Source: Chitinophagales bacterium (GTDB lineage Bacteria > Bacteroidota > Bacteroidia > Chitinophagales > JADIYW01). Taken from it: a DNA stretch of 64,000 nt. Of this stretch, positions 50,088-58,261 are shown piece after piece. Numbering within the stretch: position 1 is the first letter of the stretch; every line of letters starts with the position of its first letter. Where the stretch lies: positions 62,001 through 126,000 of the forward strand of contig JACJXT010000013.1 of assembly GCA_020636535.1 (NCBI GenBank), written 5' to 3'. Under the pieces are notes generated by a model, which ran no database searches, had not been told where the DNA came from, and worked only from the letters and a program-made list of their open reading frames with translations. Position numbers and translations under genes: made by a program.

Positions 50088-51071
50088 TTAATTGAATAGT
50101 GTTTCAATAAAACTTAATCGGTTAAAAACTTGTAGTTGGTTCATTTGTTCGCCAACGCCAATATATTTAATTGGAATTTTAAATTCGTCTGCAATACTTA
50201 ATACCACACCACCTTTAGCTGTACCATCTAATTTTGTTAGTGCCAATGCGGTAACTTGTGTAGCCGCCGAAAATGCTTTTGCTTGTTCCATTGCATTTTG
50301 TCCAGTTGATGCGTCTAAAACTAATAACACTTCGTGTGGTGCATCTGGAATGAGTTTAGCCATTACTTTTTTAATTTTGGTTAGCTCGTCCATTAATGCT
50401 AACTTATTATGTAATCTTCCTGCAGTATCAATAATAATAATATCTGCATTTTTGGCTAAACCAGATTGTACTGTATCAAAAGCAACAGCAGCAGGATCGC
50501 TTCCCATAGCTTGTTTTACAATACCAACGCCAACTCTTTCGCTCCAAATAGTTAATTGATCTACAGCAGCAGCTCTAAAAGTATCAGCTGCACCCAAAAC
50601 GACTTCTTTACCAGCTTGTTTAAACTGATATGCCAACTTACCTATTGTAGTTGTTTTACCTACACCATTTACACCAACTACCAAAATTACATGTGGTTTT
50701 TTGGTAATTCCATCTGTAAAATTATAGACATCGGTGGTGTTGTTTTCAGCAAGAATTGTAGCAATCTCGTCTTTTAGAATTTGATTGAGTTGATTGGTAT
50801 TGATGTATTTGTCTTTTGCAACGCGTGCTTCTAATCTATCAATTATTTTAATAGTTGTTTGAAGACCAACATCAGAAGTGATGAGAATTTCTTCTAAATC
50901 ATCTAAAAAAGCAATATCTACAGTAGATTTACCAGCTACAGCTTTAGAAATTTTAGAAAAGATACCTTGCTTGGTTTTTTCTAAACCTTGTTGTAAATCG
51001 GCTTCTTCTTTAACCAACTCTTCGGTTGATTTATTAGATTTGCCTTTAAAAATTCTGTCGAAAACACCCAT
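50088..51071 (-). CDS. ftsY: Signal recognition particle receptor FtsY
   Basis: A 327-residue SRP GTPase. The N domain (about 20-110) precedes the G domain with GVNGVGKTTTIGKL at 133-146, the insertion box region DTFRAAAVDQL, DTAGRL and TKLDGTAKGG. It docks SRP-ribosome complexes at the membrane. Its N-terminal A domain is short, as in many Bacteroidota. It stands downstream of rpmB-rpmG-DUF4295, a conserved order in the phylum, but a terminator at 51083-51109 lies between. Confidence 0.97.
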   Translation of the reverse strand: MGVFDRIFKGKSNKSTEELVKEEADLQQGLEKTKQGIFSKISKAVAGKSTVDIAFLDDLEEILITSDVGLQTTIKIIDRLEARVAKDKYINTNQLNQILKDEIATILAENNTTDVYNFTDGITKKPHVILVVGVNGVGKTTTIGKLAYQFKQAGKEVVLGAADTFRAAAVDQLTIWSERVGVGIVKQAMGSDPAAVAFDTVQSGLAKNADIIIIDTAGRLHNKLALMDELTKIKKVMAKLIPDAPHEVLLVLDASTGQNAMEQAKAFSAATQVTALALTKLDGTAKGGVVLSIADEFKIPIKYIGVGEQMNQLQVFNRLSFIETLFN

Positions 51072-51082
51072 GTTGTAAAATT

Positions 51083-51109
51083 AAAAAAAAGCTTCTACAA
51101 GAGAAGCTT
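51083..51109 (-). terminator. Terminator of the rpmB-rpmG-DUF4295 operon
   Basis: AAGCTTCT / AGAAGCTT (51089-51109), an 8-bp stem with a 5-nt loop, followed on the minus strand by a T-run; it lies 12 bp before the ftsY start. Confidence 0.85.
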
Positions 51110-51143
51110 GATTTATTTTAAACAAAGATAACGGTTAAAAGAT

Positions 51144-51314
51144 TTATAGGTCTTTTAAAGTATCTTGAAGTTTATCTTTGTGAACAATTTTTTCTCTTGT
51201 AGTATAAGAACCAGTTTTATCAGACTTTAAAAACTTGATAATTTTAACCATGTTTTTAGATTCTCCAACATCTTGACCTCTGTTTACTTTCGCGTTTTTT
51301 GATACTTTAGCCAT
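51144..51314 (-). CDS. DUF4295 small basic protein
   Basis: A 56-residue basic protein read from the ATG at 51314, starting MAKVSKNAKVNRGQ and ending DKLQDTLKDL. Its size, lysine-rich sequence and place directly after rpmG match the DUF4295 proteins that are almost restricted to Bacteroidota. Position suggests a ribosome-associated role, which is unproven. It starts 6 bp after the rpmG stop and ends before the terminator. Confidence 0.85.
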   Translation of the reverse strand: MAKVSKNAKVNRGQDVGESKNMVKIIKFLKSDKTGSYTTREKIVHKDKLQDTLKDL

Positions 51315-51320
51315 AACAAA

Positions 51321-51506
51321 TTATTTTATTTCTTTGTGAACAGTCATTTTTTTAAGGATAGGATTGAATTTTTTTAATTCTAATCTATCTGGTGTATTTT
51401 TTCTGTTTTTCTTAGTAATATATCTTGAAGTTCCAGGCATACCTGAAGTTTTGTGTTCGGTACACTCTAATATTACTTGTATTCTATTGCCTTTCTTCTT
51501 AGCCAT
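51321..51506 (-). CDS. rpmG: 50S ribosomal protein L33
   Basis: A 61-residue L33 with RIQVILECTEHKTSG and the C-terminal LKKFNPILKKMTVHKEIK. The zinc-ribbon cysteine pairs of the C+ type are missing apart from one Cys, so it is the zinc-independent form. It lies between rpmB (12 bp before) and the DUF4295 gene. Confidence 0.97.
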   Translation of the reverse strand: MAKKKGNRIQVILECTEHKTSGMPGTSRYITKKNRKNTPDRLELKKFNPILKKMTVHKEIK

Positions 51507-51518
51507 TGTAATATAATT

Positions 51519-51764
51519 TTATAAACCTAAAGAAATTTCTCCTTTCTTTTCTAGTTCTTTTAAATAATTAAAAATCCCTTTTTTATTGATAGTACGCATT
51601 GCTTTCATCGATACTTTCAAATCTACCCATTTATCTAATTCTGGAATATAGAATGACTTTTTTTGAAGGTTTGGTAAAAATCTTCTTTTAGTTTTAATGT
51701 TAGAATGCGACACTTTATTGCCTACTAATGGTCCTTTCCCTGTTAAATCACAAAATCTTGACAT
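51519..51764 (-). CDS. rpmB: 50S ribosomal protein L28
   Basis: An 81-residue L28 with SRFCDLTGKGPLVGNKVSHSNIKTKRRF near the N-terminus, which is the family signature. The ATG at 51764 gives MSRFCDLTG, the standard start; an upstream in-frame codon would add eight residues not found in L28. It is the first gene of the small ribosomal operon. Confidence 0.96.
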   Translation of the reverse strand: MSRFCDLTGKGPLVGNKVSHSNIKTKRRFLPNLQKKSFYIPELDKWVDLKVSMKAMRTINKKGIFNYLKELEKKGEISLGL

Positions 51765-51906
51765 GTTATTCTTTTTAACGAGGTGCAAATATCGGAAAAA
51801 TATTTTTATTAGCCAATTATTGCAATATTAAATTTGAGTAAGATTGTAAGAAACAAGATTGTTAGAACCAAGACATGAAATCTTTTGTTTTGCTTAGCAT
51901 AGATTG

Positions 51907-51932
51907 GAGATGCTTCGCTAACGCTCAGCATA
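51907..51932. repeat. Short dispersed repeat GAGATGCTT...CTCAGCATA (copy 1 of 2)
   Basis: GAGATGCTTCGCTAACG followed by CTCAGCATA; a second copy, GAGATGCTTTACTATT plus CTCAGCATA, lies at 55007-55031. The ends ATGCT and AGCAT pair. It lies in the spacer between rpmB and the acyl-CoA reductase gene. Similar small elements are frequent between genes in Bacteroidota, from memory. Confidence 0.5.
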
Positions 51933-51956
51933 GCCGATAGACCTAATGACTATTGG

Positions 51957-52955
51957 CTATAAACTTAATAAAAATTGCATGGTGTCAATTCCATCTGCAT
52001 AATCGTTGAGTGTTGGTTGTTGTGCATCACCAAATGGTATATGATTTTTTCCAACAGTACATTGAATTTCATCTGCATTGGTTTGTAGTTGTTCATTTAA
52101 AGCAGTTATATCATCATAATACTCGTAATACAAACAAGCAATTGGCGAACTAATTTGTTTATTTTCAACAATATTTATAAAGTCGATATCTACTAATGGA
52201 GTATTCGTCATTAAATAAACAGTTCTTTGATAGTCTAAGTTGTTTTTATATTTATGATGTAGCATTACATCACCAAAATCAGTGTCCCAAGCTTCATTTA
52301 AAATAGAAAAATTAAAGTCTTTTGGTACATAGATTTTAGACACATTTCTACAACCCATTCCAAAAAAACTAAACACATCTTTACCTAATGCCTGTACATC
52401 TTCTTTTGTAGTAGCAACATCAATAATAGCAATACTGTTTCTGTTTTTTCTAATAATATGTGGATACTTGCCAAAGTATTGTTCAAAATGTAGTGCTGTA
52501 GTATTACTTCCTGTAGCTATAATGGCATCAAAATTGTTTAATCTAGGAACGATATTAATTTGGTTTTTAAATCGTTCATCAATTTCAATTAATTTAGATA
52601 AAATGAATGGCAGTAAGACTTCATCTTTACTTGATAATTTAATCTGAGCAATATTATTACTCATTAGTACACATAATATATCATGAAAGCCAACCAAAGG
52701 AATATTACCAGCCAAAACCAAACCTACTATTTTGTTTTGTTGACTAGAAGTATCATATTGAGTAATCCATTGTTCTAATTGTGTTGCATTTAAATAATTT
52801 TGGGCAATTGCATTTATAGCCAAGACACTATTTTCTTTAGTAAACCAAGGATTTTTTAGATATGCTTCATTAATAATAGCTTGATATGCTTCTGTATTGT
52901 TTAGCAAATAATTTCCGAGTTGTACTAATGCATTTATTTTTTCTTGATTATTCAT
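51957..52955 (-). CDS. Acyl-CoA reductase (LuxC-like)
   Basis: A 332-residue protein of the LuxC/acyl-CoA reductase family (aldehyde-dehydrogenase fold). VGLVLAGNIPLVGFHDILCVLMSNN and IIATGSNTTALHFEQYFGKYP contain the nucleotide-binding features; GMGCRNVSKIYVP supplies the likely catalytic Cys. Family members reduce acyl-CoA or acyl thioesters to aldehydes. Together with the divergent ferredoxin gene this matches a pairing seen in many Bacteroidota; its physiological substrate is not known. Confidence 0.85.
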   Translation of the reverse strand: MNNQEKINALVQLGNYLLNNTEAYQAIINEAYLKNPWFTKENSVLAINAIAQNYLNATQLEQWITQYDTSSQQNKIVGLVLAGNIPLVGFHDILCVLMSNNIAQIKLSSKDEVLLPFILSKLIEIDERFKNQINIVPRLNNFDAIIATGSNTTALHFEQYFGKYPHIIRKNRNSIAIIDVATTKEDVQALGKDVFSFFGMGCRNVSKIYVPKDFNFSILNEAWDTDFGDVMLHHKYKNNLDYQRTVYLMTNTPLVDIDFINIVENKQISSPIACLYYEYYDDITALNEQLQTNADEIQCTVGKNHIPFGDAQQPTLNDYADGIDTMQFLLSL

Positions 52956-53001
52956 TAACTATTTTTTTACCAAATTTTAGTGGTTTTAGATATTCTTGTT
53001 C

Positions 53002-53009
53002 TATTTTTG
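53002..53009 (+). promoter_or_regulatory. -7 box upstream of the ferredoxin gene
   Basis: TATTTTTG, fitting TAnnTTTG, 17 nt before the ATG at 53027. Confidence 0.45.
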
Positions 53010-53026
53010 TTACAAAAGTAAGCAAA

Positions 53027-53377
53027 ATGGCTATCAAAATTACCGAAGAATGTATAAACTGTGGAGCATGTGAACCAGAATGTCCGAATAATGCTATTTA
53101 CGAAGGTGGAATGGAATGGTGTATTGCAGATGGAACAGAAGTTAAAGGTAGTTATACTTTAATGAATGGTACTGTTGTAGATGCAGATGAAAAAGAAGCA
53201 CCAGTTTCTGATGATTTATATTATATAGTAACTGATAAATGTACAGAGTGTAAAGGTTTTCATGAAGAACCACAATGTGCAGCAGTTTGTCCAGTAGATT
53301 GTTGTATTCCTGACGAACTATTTGAAGAAACTGAAGATGAGTTATTAGCTAAAAAAGCTAAGTTGCATTTGGAATAA
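53027..53377 (+). CDS. 4Fe-4S dicluster ferredoxin
   Basis: A 116-residue ferredoxin. The first cluster ligands are CINCGACEPECP (residues about 9-20); the second set is CTECKGFHEEPQCAAVCP with a longer gap, as in bacterial 2[4Fe-4S] ferredoxins of the Allochromatium type. The start at 53027 (MAIKITEEC) is chosen because an upstream reading frame has no ferredoxin features and overlaps the neighbouring gene. It carries electrons to an unknown partner, perhaps the adjacent acyl-CoA reductase. Confidence 0.94.
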   Translation: MAIKITEECINCGACEPECPNNAIYEGGMEWCIADGTEVKGSYTLMNGTVVDADEKEAPVSDDLYYIVTDKCTECKGFHEEPQCAAVCPVDCCIPDELFEETEDELLAKKAKLHLE

Positions 53378-53394
53378 ATGAATTTGTATTTTAT

Positions 53395-54063
53395 ATGCAA
53401 GAAAATGAAGTTTTTGAAATTGTTCATCAACAGATAAAAACAAAGGCATTACAAAAGTTAAAACCAATTCGTGTTGTTATAAATGGTATTGAAGGAACTG
53501 GAAAAACTGTTTTTGCTCAAAAACTCACTGCTTATTTAAATCATAAAAATGCAAATGTCATTCATATTTCTATAGATGGTTTTCATCATACGAAAGCAAT
53601 AAGATACCAACAAGGAAATGATAGTGCTTTAGGTTATTATGAAGATGCTTATAATGAACAAGCATTTGTAGATTTAGTACTCAAAAATTCTCAGAAAGAA
53701 AAGGCAACAATTGTTACTGCTATTCATAATTTAGATACTGATGAATCAATTGATGTTCAACCAATAGCAATAAGCAACAACACTATACTTATTACAGATG
53801 GTGCTTATTTACTTAAACCAATATATCAACCACATTGGGATTTAATCATTTATCTTAAAACAGATTTTGAAACTGCTTTAAATCGTGGCATTCAGAGAGA
53901 TGCTCCATTATTAGGTGGAATTGATAAAGCTATAGAAAAATATAATAATCGATATCACAAAGCATCTGCGATGTATATAGATTTAAATCAGCCAGAACAA
54001 CTAGCACATATTATTATTGACAATACCAATTTTAATAACTTAATCATTAGACTTCTTTCATAA
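53395..54063 (+). CDS. Uridine-kinase-like P-loop NTPase
   Basis: A 222-residue kinase of the uridine kinase/phosphoribulokinase superfamily. The Walker A motif is GIEGTGKT (about 29-36); SIDGFHHTKAIRYQQG and DLIIYLKTDFETALNRGIQRD follow the pattern of these enzymes. Real uridine kinase (Udk) is similar in size, but the sequence lacks its full signature, so the substrate is not assigned. It follows the ferredoxin gene by 17 bp. After it, a gene-free stretch of about 360 bp holds one dispersed repeat. Confidence 0.8.
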   Translation: MQENEVFEIVHQQIKTKALQKLKPIRVVINGIEGTGKTVFAQKLTAYLNHKNANVIHISIDGFHHTKAIRYQQGNDSALGYYEDAYNEQAFVDLVLKNSQKEKATIVTAIHNLDTDESIDVQPIAISNNTILITDGAYLLKPIYQPHWDLIIYLKTDFETALNRGIQRDAPLLGGIDKAIEKYNNRYHKASAMYIDLNQPEQLAHIIIDNTNFNNLIIRLLS

Positions 54064-54136
54064 TAATAGATGTTACTGATAAGTCTTTTTTAGTTTATTC
54101 GTAGCAGATGTTTCTCGTAAAAGGACGCTGCGATAA

Positions 54137-54195
54137 TTTAAAGGTAAAAAATACTTTCGCAGAGTCTCTTTTAGAAGACGCTGCTTTGAAGTGCA
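54137..54195. repeat. Dispersed hairpin repeat, copy C
   Basis: CGCAGAGTCTCTTTTAGAAG then ACGCTGCTTTGAAGTG. It shares 20 consecutive bases with copy A (34038-34092). GCAGAGTC and GACGCTGC pair with one mismatch. The rest of the 54064-54425 spacer shows no gene or motif. Confidence 0.6.
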
Positions 54196-54425
54196 TGAAT
54201 TATGAAAGAAATTTATTGAAAAAGGTGACAGATAACTATCATTTTTTTTGTATATACATTAATCTTATTGCTAAAAAGGTTGACATCTACCAAAGCTTTT
54301 GTCTTCTTTAGATAAACTGGAGCAAGCTAAGTATTATTTCTGGTAAATTCACCAACTATTTTTCAGTACATTACCCTGTTATTTAATTATAATATATATT
54401 ATATTTTTTATTATCATTATAATTA

Positions 54426-54869
54426 TTAGTTGTTTAATTTTTCAAAAATCAACAAAGAACCATCTATATATCTATTATCTAATTTTAATTGATTGTTCTC
54501 TATATCAACTACATATTTTGAATTTCTAAGAAGTAAATAATGTGCTTTCAATTCTTCATTTGCAGGATGATCACTGAAATAATCATACACTAACTTATAA
54601 TCATATGTTCCATCTAAAAATGGATTAAAAGTAAGCGTAGTATTGTGTCCTACGCCTGATACAATTAATTTATTATCATCATTAAATTTATATATTATAT
54701 TATTTAATGAATAATCAAACAACATTAAACTATCAGCTACGGAATTATATTGTTCTACTTTAACTAATTTCCAACTACCTTCCACTAAATCGTTGCTAGT
54801 ATCATTTTCTTTTTTACATGCACTGATGATAAATAACACAAGCAATAAAAATAAAGTTTTGTTTCTCAT
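54426..54869 (-). CDS. Predicted lipoprotein, lipocalin-like
   Basis: A 147-residue protein with lipobox FIISAC (Cys 18). After a Lys/Asn linker the domain EGSWKLVKVEQYNSVADSLML, YKFNDDNKLIVSG and YVVDIENNQLKLDNRYIDGSLLIFEKL follows the pattern of lipocalin-like Bacteroidota lipoproteins (GxW motif at the first strand). The function is unknown. It is a single gene with AT-rich spacers on both sides. Confidence 0.75.
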   Translation of the reverse strand: MRNKTLFLLLVLFIISACKKENDTSNDLVEGSWKLVKVEQYNSVADSLMLFDYSLNNIIYKFNDDNKLIVSGVGHNTTLTFNPFLDGTYDYKLVYDYFSDHPANEELKAHYLLLRNSKYVVDIENNQLKLDNRYIDGSLLIFEKLNN

Positions 54870-54963
54870 AATATACGATTTAAAAAATATAGTTCTATAA
54901 ATATAGTAATAAAGTTAAAATATTTACTATAAAACTAAATTATTTCAATACTCTCTTAGTTTT

Positions 54964-54990
54964 AAAAAAGCCAACCTTTTTTGGTTGACT
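54964..54990 (-). terminator. Terminator of the aromatic amino acid operon
   Basis: AGCCAACC / GGTTGACT (54969-54990) with one mismatch, followed on the minus strand by T6. It lies about 58 bp after the last gene of the operon. Confidence 0.8.
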
Positions 54991-55047
54991 TCTTTGTTTT
55001 TATTTTGAGATGCTTTACTATTCTCAGCATAACAAACACTGGAGAAA

Positions 55048-56142
55048 CTATTTTTCAACTATGGTTTCGTTCATTATTTTCTCTTGATTACTGATAGATT
55101 CTTGGTGAATGGCTTCAAAAATATGTTTTACAAATCTTTCTGAAAGTTGCTTCTCCTCTCCTTTTACAATTCTATCTTTTACAATTTCGTCCCATCTTGT
55201 ATTTTGGAAAATCGTAATGCCATTGTCTCTTTTAAACTCGCCAATTGCTCTTGCAATATCCATTCTTTCACTCATTATTTCTAAGATATAATTGTCAATT
55301 CTATCAATTTTACCTCTTAATGCTTCTAATTTATTTTCTTCGTAACCATCTAAATTGCTATGTCTAACAACTAAAGAAGCTACAATTTCTCCTAATCTTT
55401 CTGGTGTTACTTGTTGTTTAGCATCACTCCAAGCATTGTCTGGATCTCTATGCGATTCTATCATCACACCATCAAAATCTAAGTCTAATGCTTTTTGAGA
55501 AACACTTTGTAATAACTCTCTATTACCACAAATATGTGATGGATCTACAATAATTGGCATTGTAGGAAATAATCTTTTTAACTCCACTGGTAGTTCCCAA
55601 GTAGGTTTATTTCTATACTGCGATTCTTCATAGCTCGAAAAACCTCTATGAATAGCACCTAATCTTTTAATACCTACTCTATTCATTCTTTCCATAGCAC
55701 CAATCCACAATTGTAAATCTGGATTGATAGGATTTTTTACCAAAACTGGAATATCAACGCCTTGTAATGCATCAGCAATTTCTTGAACAGAAAAAGGATT
55801 TACCGTAGTTCTTGCACCTAACCACAAAATATCTACACCTAATTCTAAACAATCTTGCACATGTTGAGCTGTAGCAACTTCAACCGTAACTGGTTTGTTA
55901 ATTGCTTTACCTGCATTGACCAACCATTGCAAACCTTCTTTGCCAATACCTTCAAAACTTCCAGGTCTTGTTCTTGGTTTCCAAATTCCAGCTCGCAAAG
56001 CATCGATGCCTTTGTCTGCTAATCGCTTTGCTGTTTCCATCATTTGTTCTTCAGTTTCGCAAGAACATGGTCCACTGATGATAATTGGTTTTTCAAAGTT
56101 AAAACCCCAATCTTTAATAGGTATAATGTCTAATACTGCCAT
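55048..56142 (-). CDS. Bifunctional DAHP synthase / chorismate mutase (type II)
   Basis: A 364-residue fusion. Residues about 1-260 form a KDO8P-like DAHP synthase (IISGPCSCETEEQMMETA, IWKPRTRPGSFEGIG, VDPSHICGNRELL, IESHRDP), the first step of the shikimate pathway. Residues about 270-345 form an AroQ chorismate mutase (LEALRGKIDRIDNYILEIMSERMDIARAIGEFKRDNG). The order DAHPS-CM is typical of Bacteroidota. The ATG at 56142 is preferred to a TTG at 56151. It is the last gene of the operon and lies 99 bp after tyrA, so an internal promoter is possible. The mutase domain may also give feedback control. Confidence 0.95.
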   Translation of the reverse strand: MAVLDIIPIKDWGFNFEKPIIISGPCSCETEEQMMETAKRLADKGIDALRAGIWKPRTRPGSFEGIGKEGLQWLVNAGKAINKPVTVEVATAQHVQDCLELGVDILWLGARTTVNPFSVQEIADALQGVDIPVLVKNPINPDLQLWIGAMERMNRVGIKRLGAIHRGFSSYEESQYRNKPTWELPVELKRLFPTMPIIVDPSHICGNRELLQSVSQKALDLDFDGVMIESHRDPDNAWSDAKQQVTPERLGEIVASLVVRHSNLDGYEENKLEALRGKIDRIDNYILEIMSERMDIARAIGEFKRDNGITIFQNTRWDEIVKDRIVKGEEKQLSERFVKHIFEAIHQESISNQEKIMNETIVEK

Positions 56143-56241
56143 AATTTTCAAATTTAGTGTGATTTAATTTGCTTTAATATTAATTTTTTGTTTTATGTTA
56201 AGATAATATTGATTTATATTTTACTTGTTGTTAGCTTTTAC

Positions 56242-57084
56242 TTATTTCAAGATTTTTCTAATTTGATTTGCCTCTTGCATGAAGTTTTTAAGTTCATCGA
56301 ATTTGTTTTTGTTGACTAAATTTCTGAAGTGATACATCTTTTCTATATAAGTATCCATTACTTCTAAAATATTGTTTTTGTTTTGTTCAAAGATTTGTGT
56401 CCACATTTCTGGTGAACTCTTTGCTAATCGTACAGTGCTTTCAAAACCACCACCTGCCATTTCTAAGATAGCAGCTTCGTCTTTTTCTTTTTCTAAAACT
56501 GTAGCACTTAAAATAAAAGAACTAATGTGCGACACATGCGACACATAAGCAGCGTGCATATCATGACTTTTTGCATCTTTATATTTAATATGCATTCCTA
56601 ATGTTTGATACATTTGTTCTACTAACTGTAATGCATCTTCATCAGAATTGTCTTTATCGCAAATAATACATACTTTATCTTTATATAAATCATAAATAGC
56701 TGCATTAGCTCCAGAATTTTCAGTACCAGCCATTGGATGAGCTGCTACAAATCTGCTACGCATTGGATGATTTTTAATTGCTTCTATAATATTAGATTTA
56801 GTAGAACCCATATCTGTTACAATTTGATGTGCTTGAATATTATCTAGCACAAACAACAACTCGTTGACTAAAATATTTACAGGAACAGTCAATACAATTA
56901 AGTCTGCTTGTTGAATAGCTTCTAGCTTTGGTAAAAATTCGTCTACTAAATTTAATTCTAAAGCCAACTGATTGTTTTTTTCAGAACGACCTACGCCAAT
57001 AAAGTGCTGTGCAAAATTTGCTTTGCGTAAATCGAGTGCTAAAGAACCACCCATTAATCCAACACCTACAATACAAATATTCAT
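56242..57084 (-). CDS. tyrA: Prephenate dehydrogenase
   Basis: A 280-residue enzyme of the TyrA family. The Rossmann motif GVGLMGGSLALDLRKA opens the protein; TDMGSTKSNIIEAI, HPMAGTENSGANAA (catalytic His region) and the conserved HAAYVSHVSHISSF follow. It oxidatively decarboxylates prephenate to 4-hydroxyphenylpyruvate with NAD. There is no C-terminal ACT or chorismate mutase domain; the mutase is supplied by the next gene. It starts 1 bp after the aminotransferase stop. Confidence 0.95.
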   Translation of the reverse strand: MNICIVGVGLMGGSLALDLRKANFAQHFIGVGRSEKNNQLALELNLVDEFLPKLEAIQQADLIVLTVPVNILVNELLFVLDNIQAHQIVTDMGSTKSNIIEAIKNHPMRSRFVAAHPMAGTENSGANAAIYDLYKDKVCIICDKDNSDEDALQLVEQMYQTLGMHIKYKDAKSHDMHAAYVSHVSHISSFILSATVLEKEKDEAAILEMAGGGFESTVRLAKSSPEMWTQIFEQNKNNILEVMDTYIEKMYHFRNLVNKNKFDELKNFMQEANQIRKILK

Positions 57085-57085
57085 A

Positions 57086-58255
57086 CTATATATTTGATAA
57101 ACTTTTAATTCTATTTAACGCTTCGTTCAAATCATTTTCATTACTACACAACGAAATTCTTATATACCTATTTCCATTACTGCCAAAAATAAATCCTGGT
57201 GTAATAAAAACATTGGCTTCGTGTAAAATGCGTTCGGTTAAATCTTCTACACTATTATATGTTACAGGAATTTTTGCCCAAATAAACATACCTACTTGCT
57301 CTTTATCGTAAACACAATGTAGTGCATCCATAATTCGCCAAACAATAGTTCTTCTTTTTTCATATACTTTATTTCTTTCTTCATGCCAAACATCAGAATT
57401 AGATAGTGCTGCAATTGCTGCTTGTTGAACTGGCAAGTACATACCACTATCTACATTTGATTTTACTTTGAGTACGGTTTGAATGTAAGCAGCATCGCCT
57501 AATAGCATACCAATTCTTGCACCAGCTAAATTGTGCGACTTACTTAATGAGTTTAATTCTATAGCTACTTCTTTTGCACCTTCAATTTGAAAAATAGAAA
57601 AAGGATGTTCTTTATTTAAAACTAAACTATATGGATTATCATTACATATTAATATTTCATATTTTTTAGCAATAGCAATTATTTTCTTAAGTGCTTCTAT
57701 ATTTCCATCTGCACCTGTTGGCATATTGGGATAATTTAACCACAAAATTTTAGCTTGTTGTAACGAAGTTTCATCAATTGAAGATAAATCTGGTAACCAA
57801 TGATTGTTTTCATCTAAATTATAATTTACTGGAATTGCACCTGCCAAATAAGTTGCAGAAGTATAAGTTGGATAACCAGGATTGGGTACTAAAACTACAT
57901 CATTTGGATTTAAAAAAGCATTGGAAATAAAACCAATTCCTTCTTTAGAACCTAGCAACGGTAAAATTTCTGTATTGCTATCTAGATGAACACGATAAAT
58001 TTTTTCATACCAAACAGCCATTGCTTGTCGTAGTTCAGGAATGCCAACATAACTTTGATAACCATTGGTATTTTGTTGTTGTGCAGAATATACCAAAGCA
58101 TCGATTGTTGCTTGAGATGCTGGCATATCTGGATTGCCAATACCTAAATTAATGACTGGCTTGCCTTCTGCTTTCATCTGAGCAATTTGTTTAAGCTTAG
58201 TACTAAAATAGTACTCGTTAATATGTTGTAATTTATTGGCTGCTTGGATTATCAT
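57086..58255 (-). CDS. Class I/II pyridoxal-phosphate aminotransferase of the aromatic operon
   Basis: A 389-residue fold-type I aminotransferase. GNPDMPAS and NPGYPTYTS lie in the substrate region; the PLP lysine is in NSLSKSHNLAGARIG, and the Arg binding the substrate carboxylate is in NRYIRISLCS. Its position between pheA and tyrA makes transamination of phenylpyruvate and 4-hydroxyphenylpyruvate the most likely role, although the sequence group also includes LL-diaminopimelate and aspartate aminotransferases. It is 6 bp after pheA. Confidence 0.9.
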   Translation of the reverse strand: MIIQAANKLQHINEYYFSTKLKQIAQMKAEGKPVINLGIGNPDMPASQATIDALVYSAQQQNTNGYQSYVGIPELRQAMAVWYEKIYRVHLDSNTEILPLLGSKEGIGFISNAFLNPNDVVLVPNPGYPTYTSATYLAGAIPVNYNLDENNHWLPDLSSIDETSLQQAKILWLNYPNMPTGADGNIEALKKIIAIAKKYEILICNDNPYSLVLNKEHPFSIFQIEGAKEVAIELNSLSKSHNLAGARIGMLLGDAAYIQTVLKVKSNVDSGMYLPVQQAAIAALSNSDVWHEERNKVYEKRRTIVWRIMDALHCVYDKEQVGMFIWAKIPVTYNSVEDLTERILHEANVFITPGFIFGSNGNRYIRISLCSNENDLNEALNRIKSLSNI

Positions 58256-58261
58256 ATTATT

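Noticed and set aside
54108..54311. 67-codon plus-strand frame after the kinase gene
   Set aside because: It runs through dispersed repeat copy C and has no recognisable protein features.
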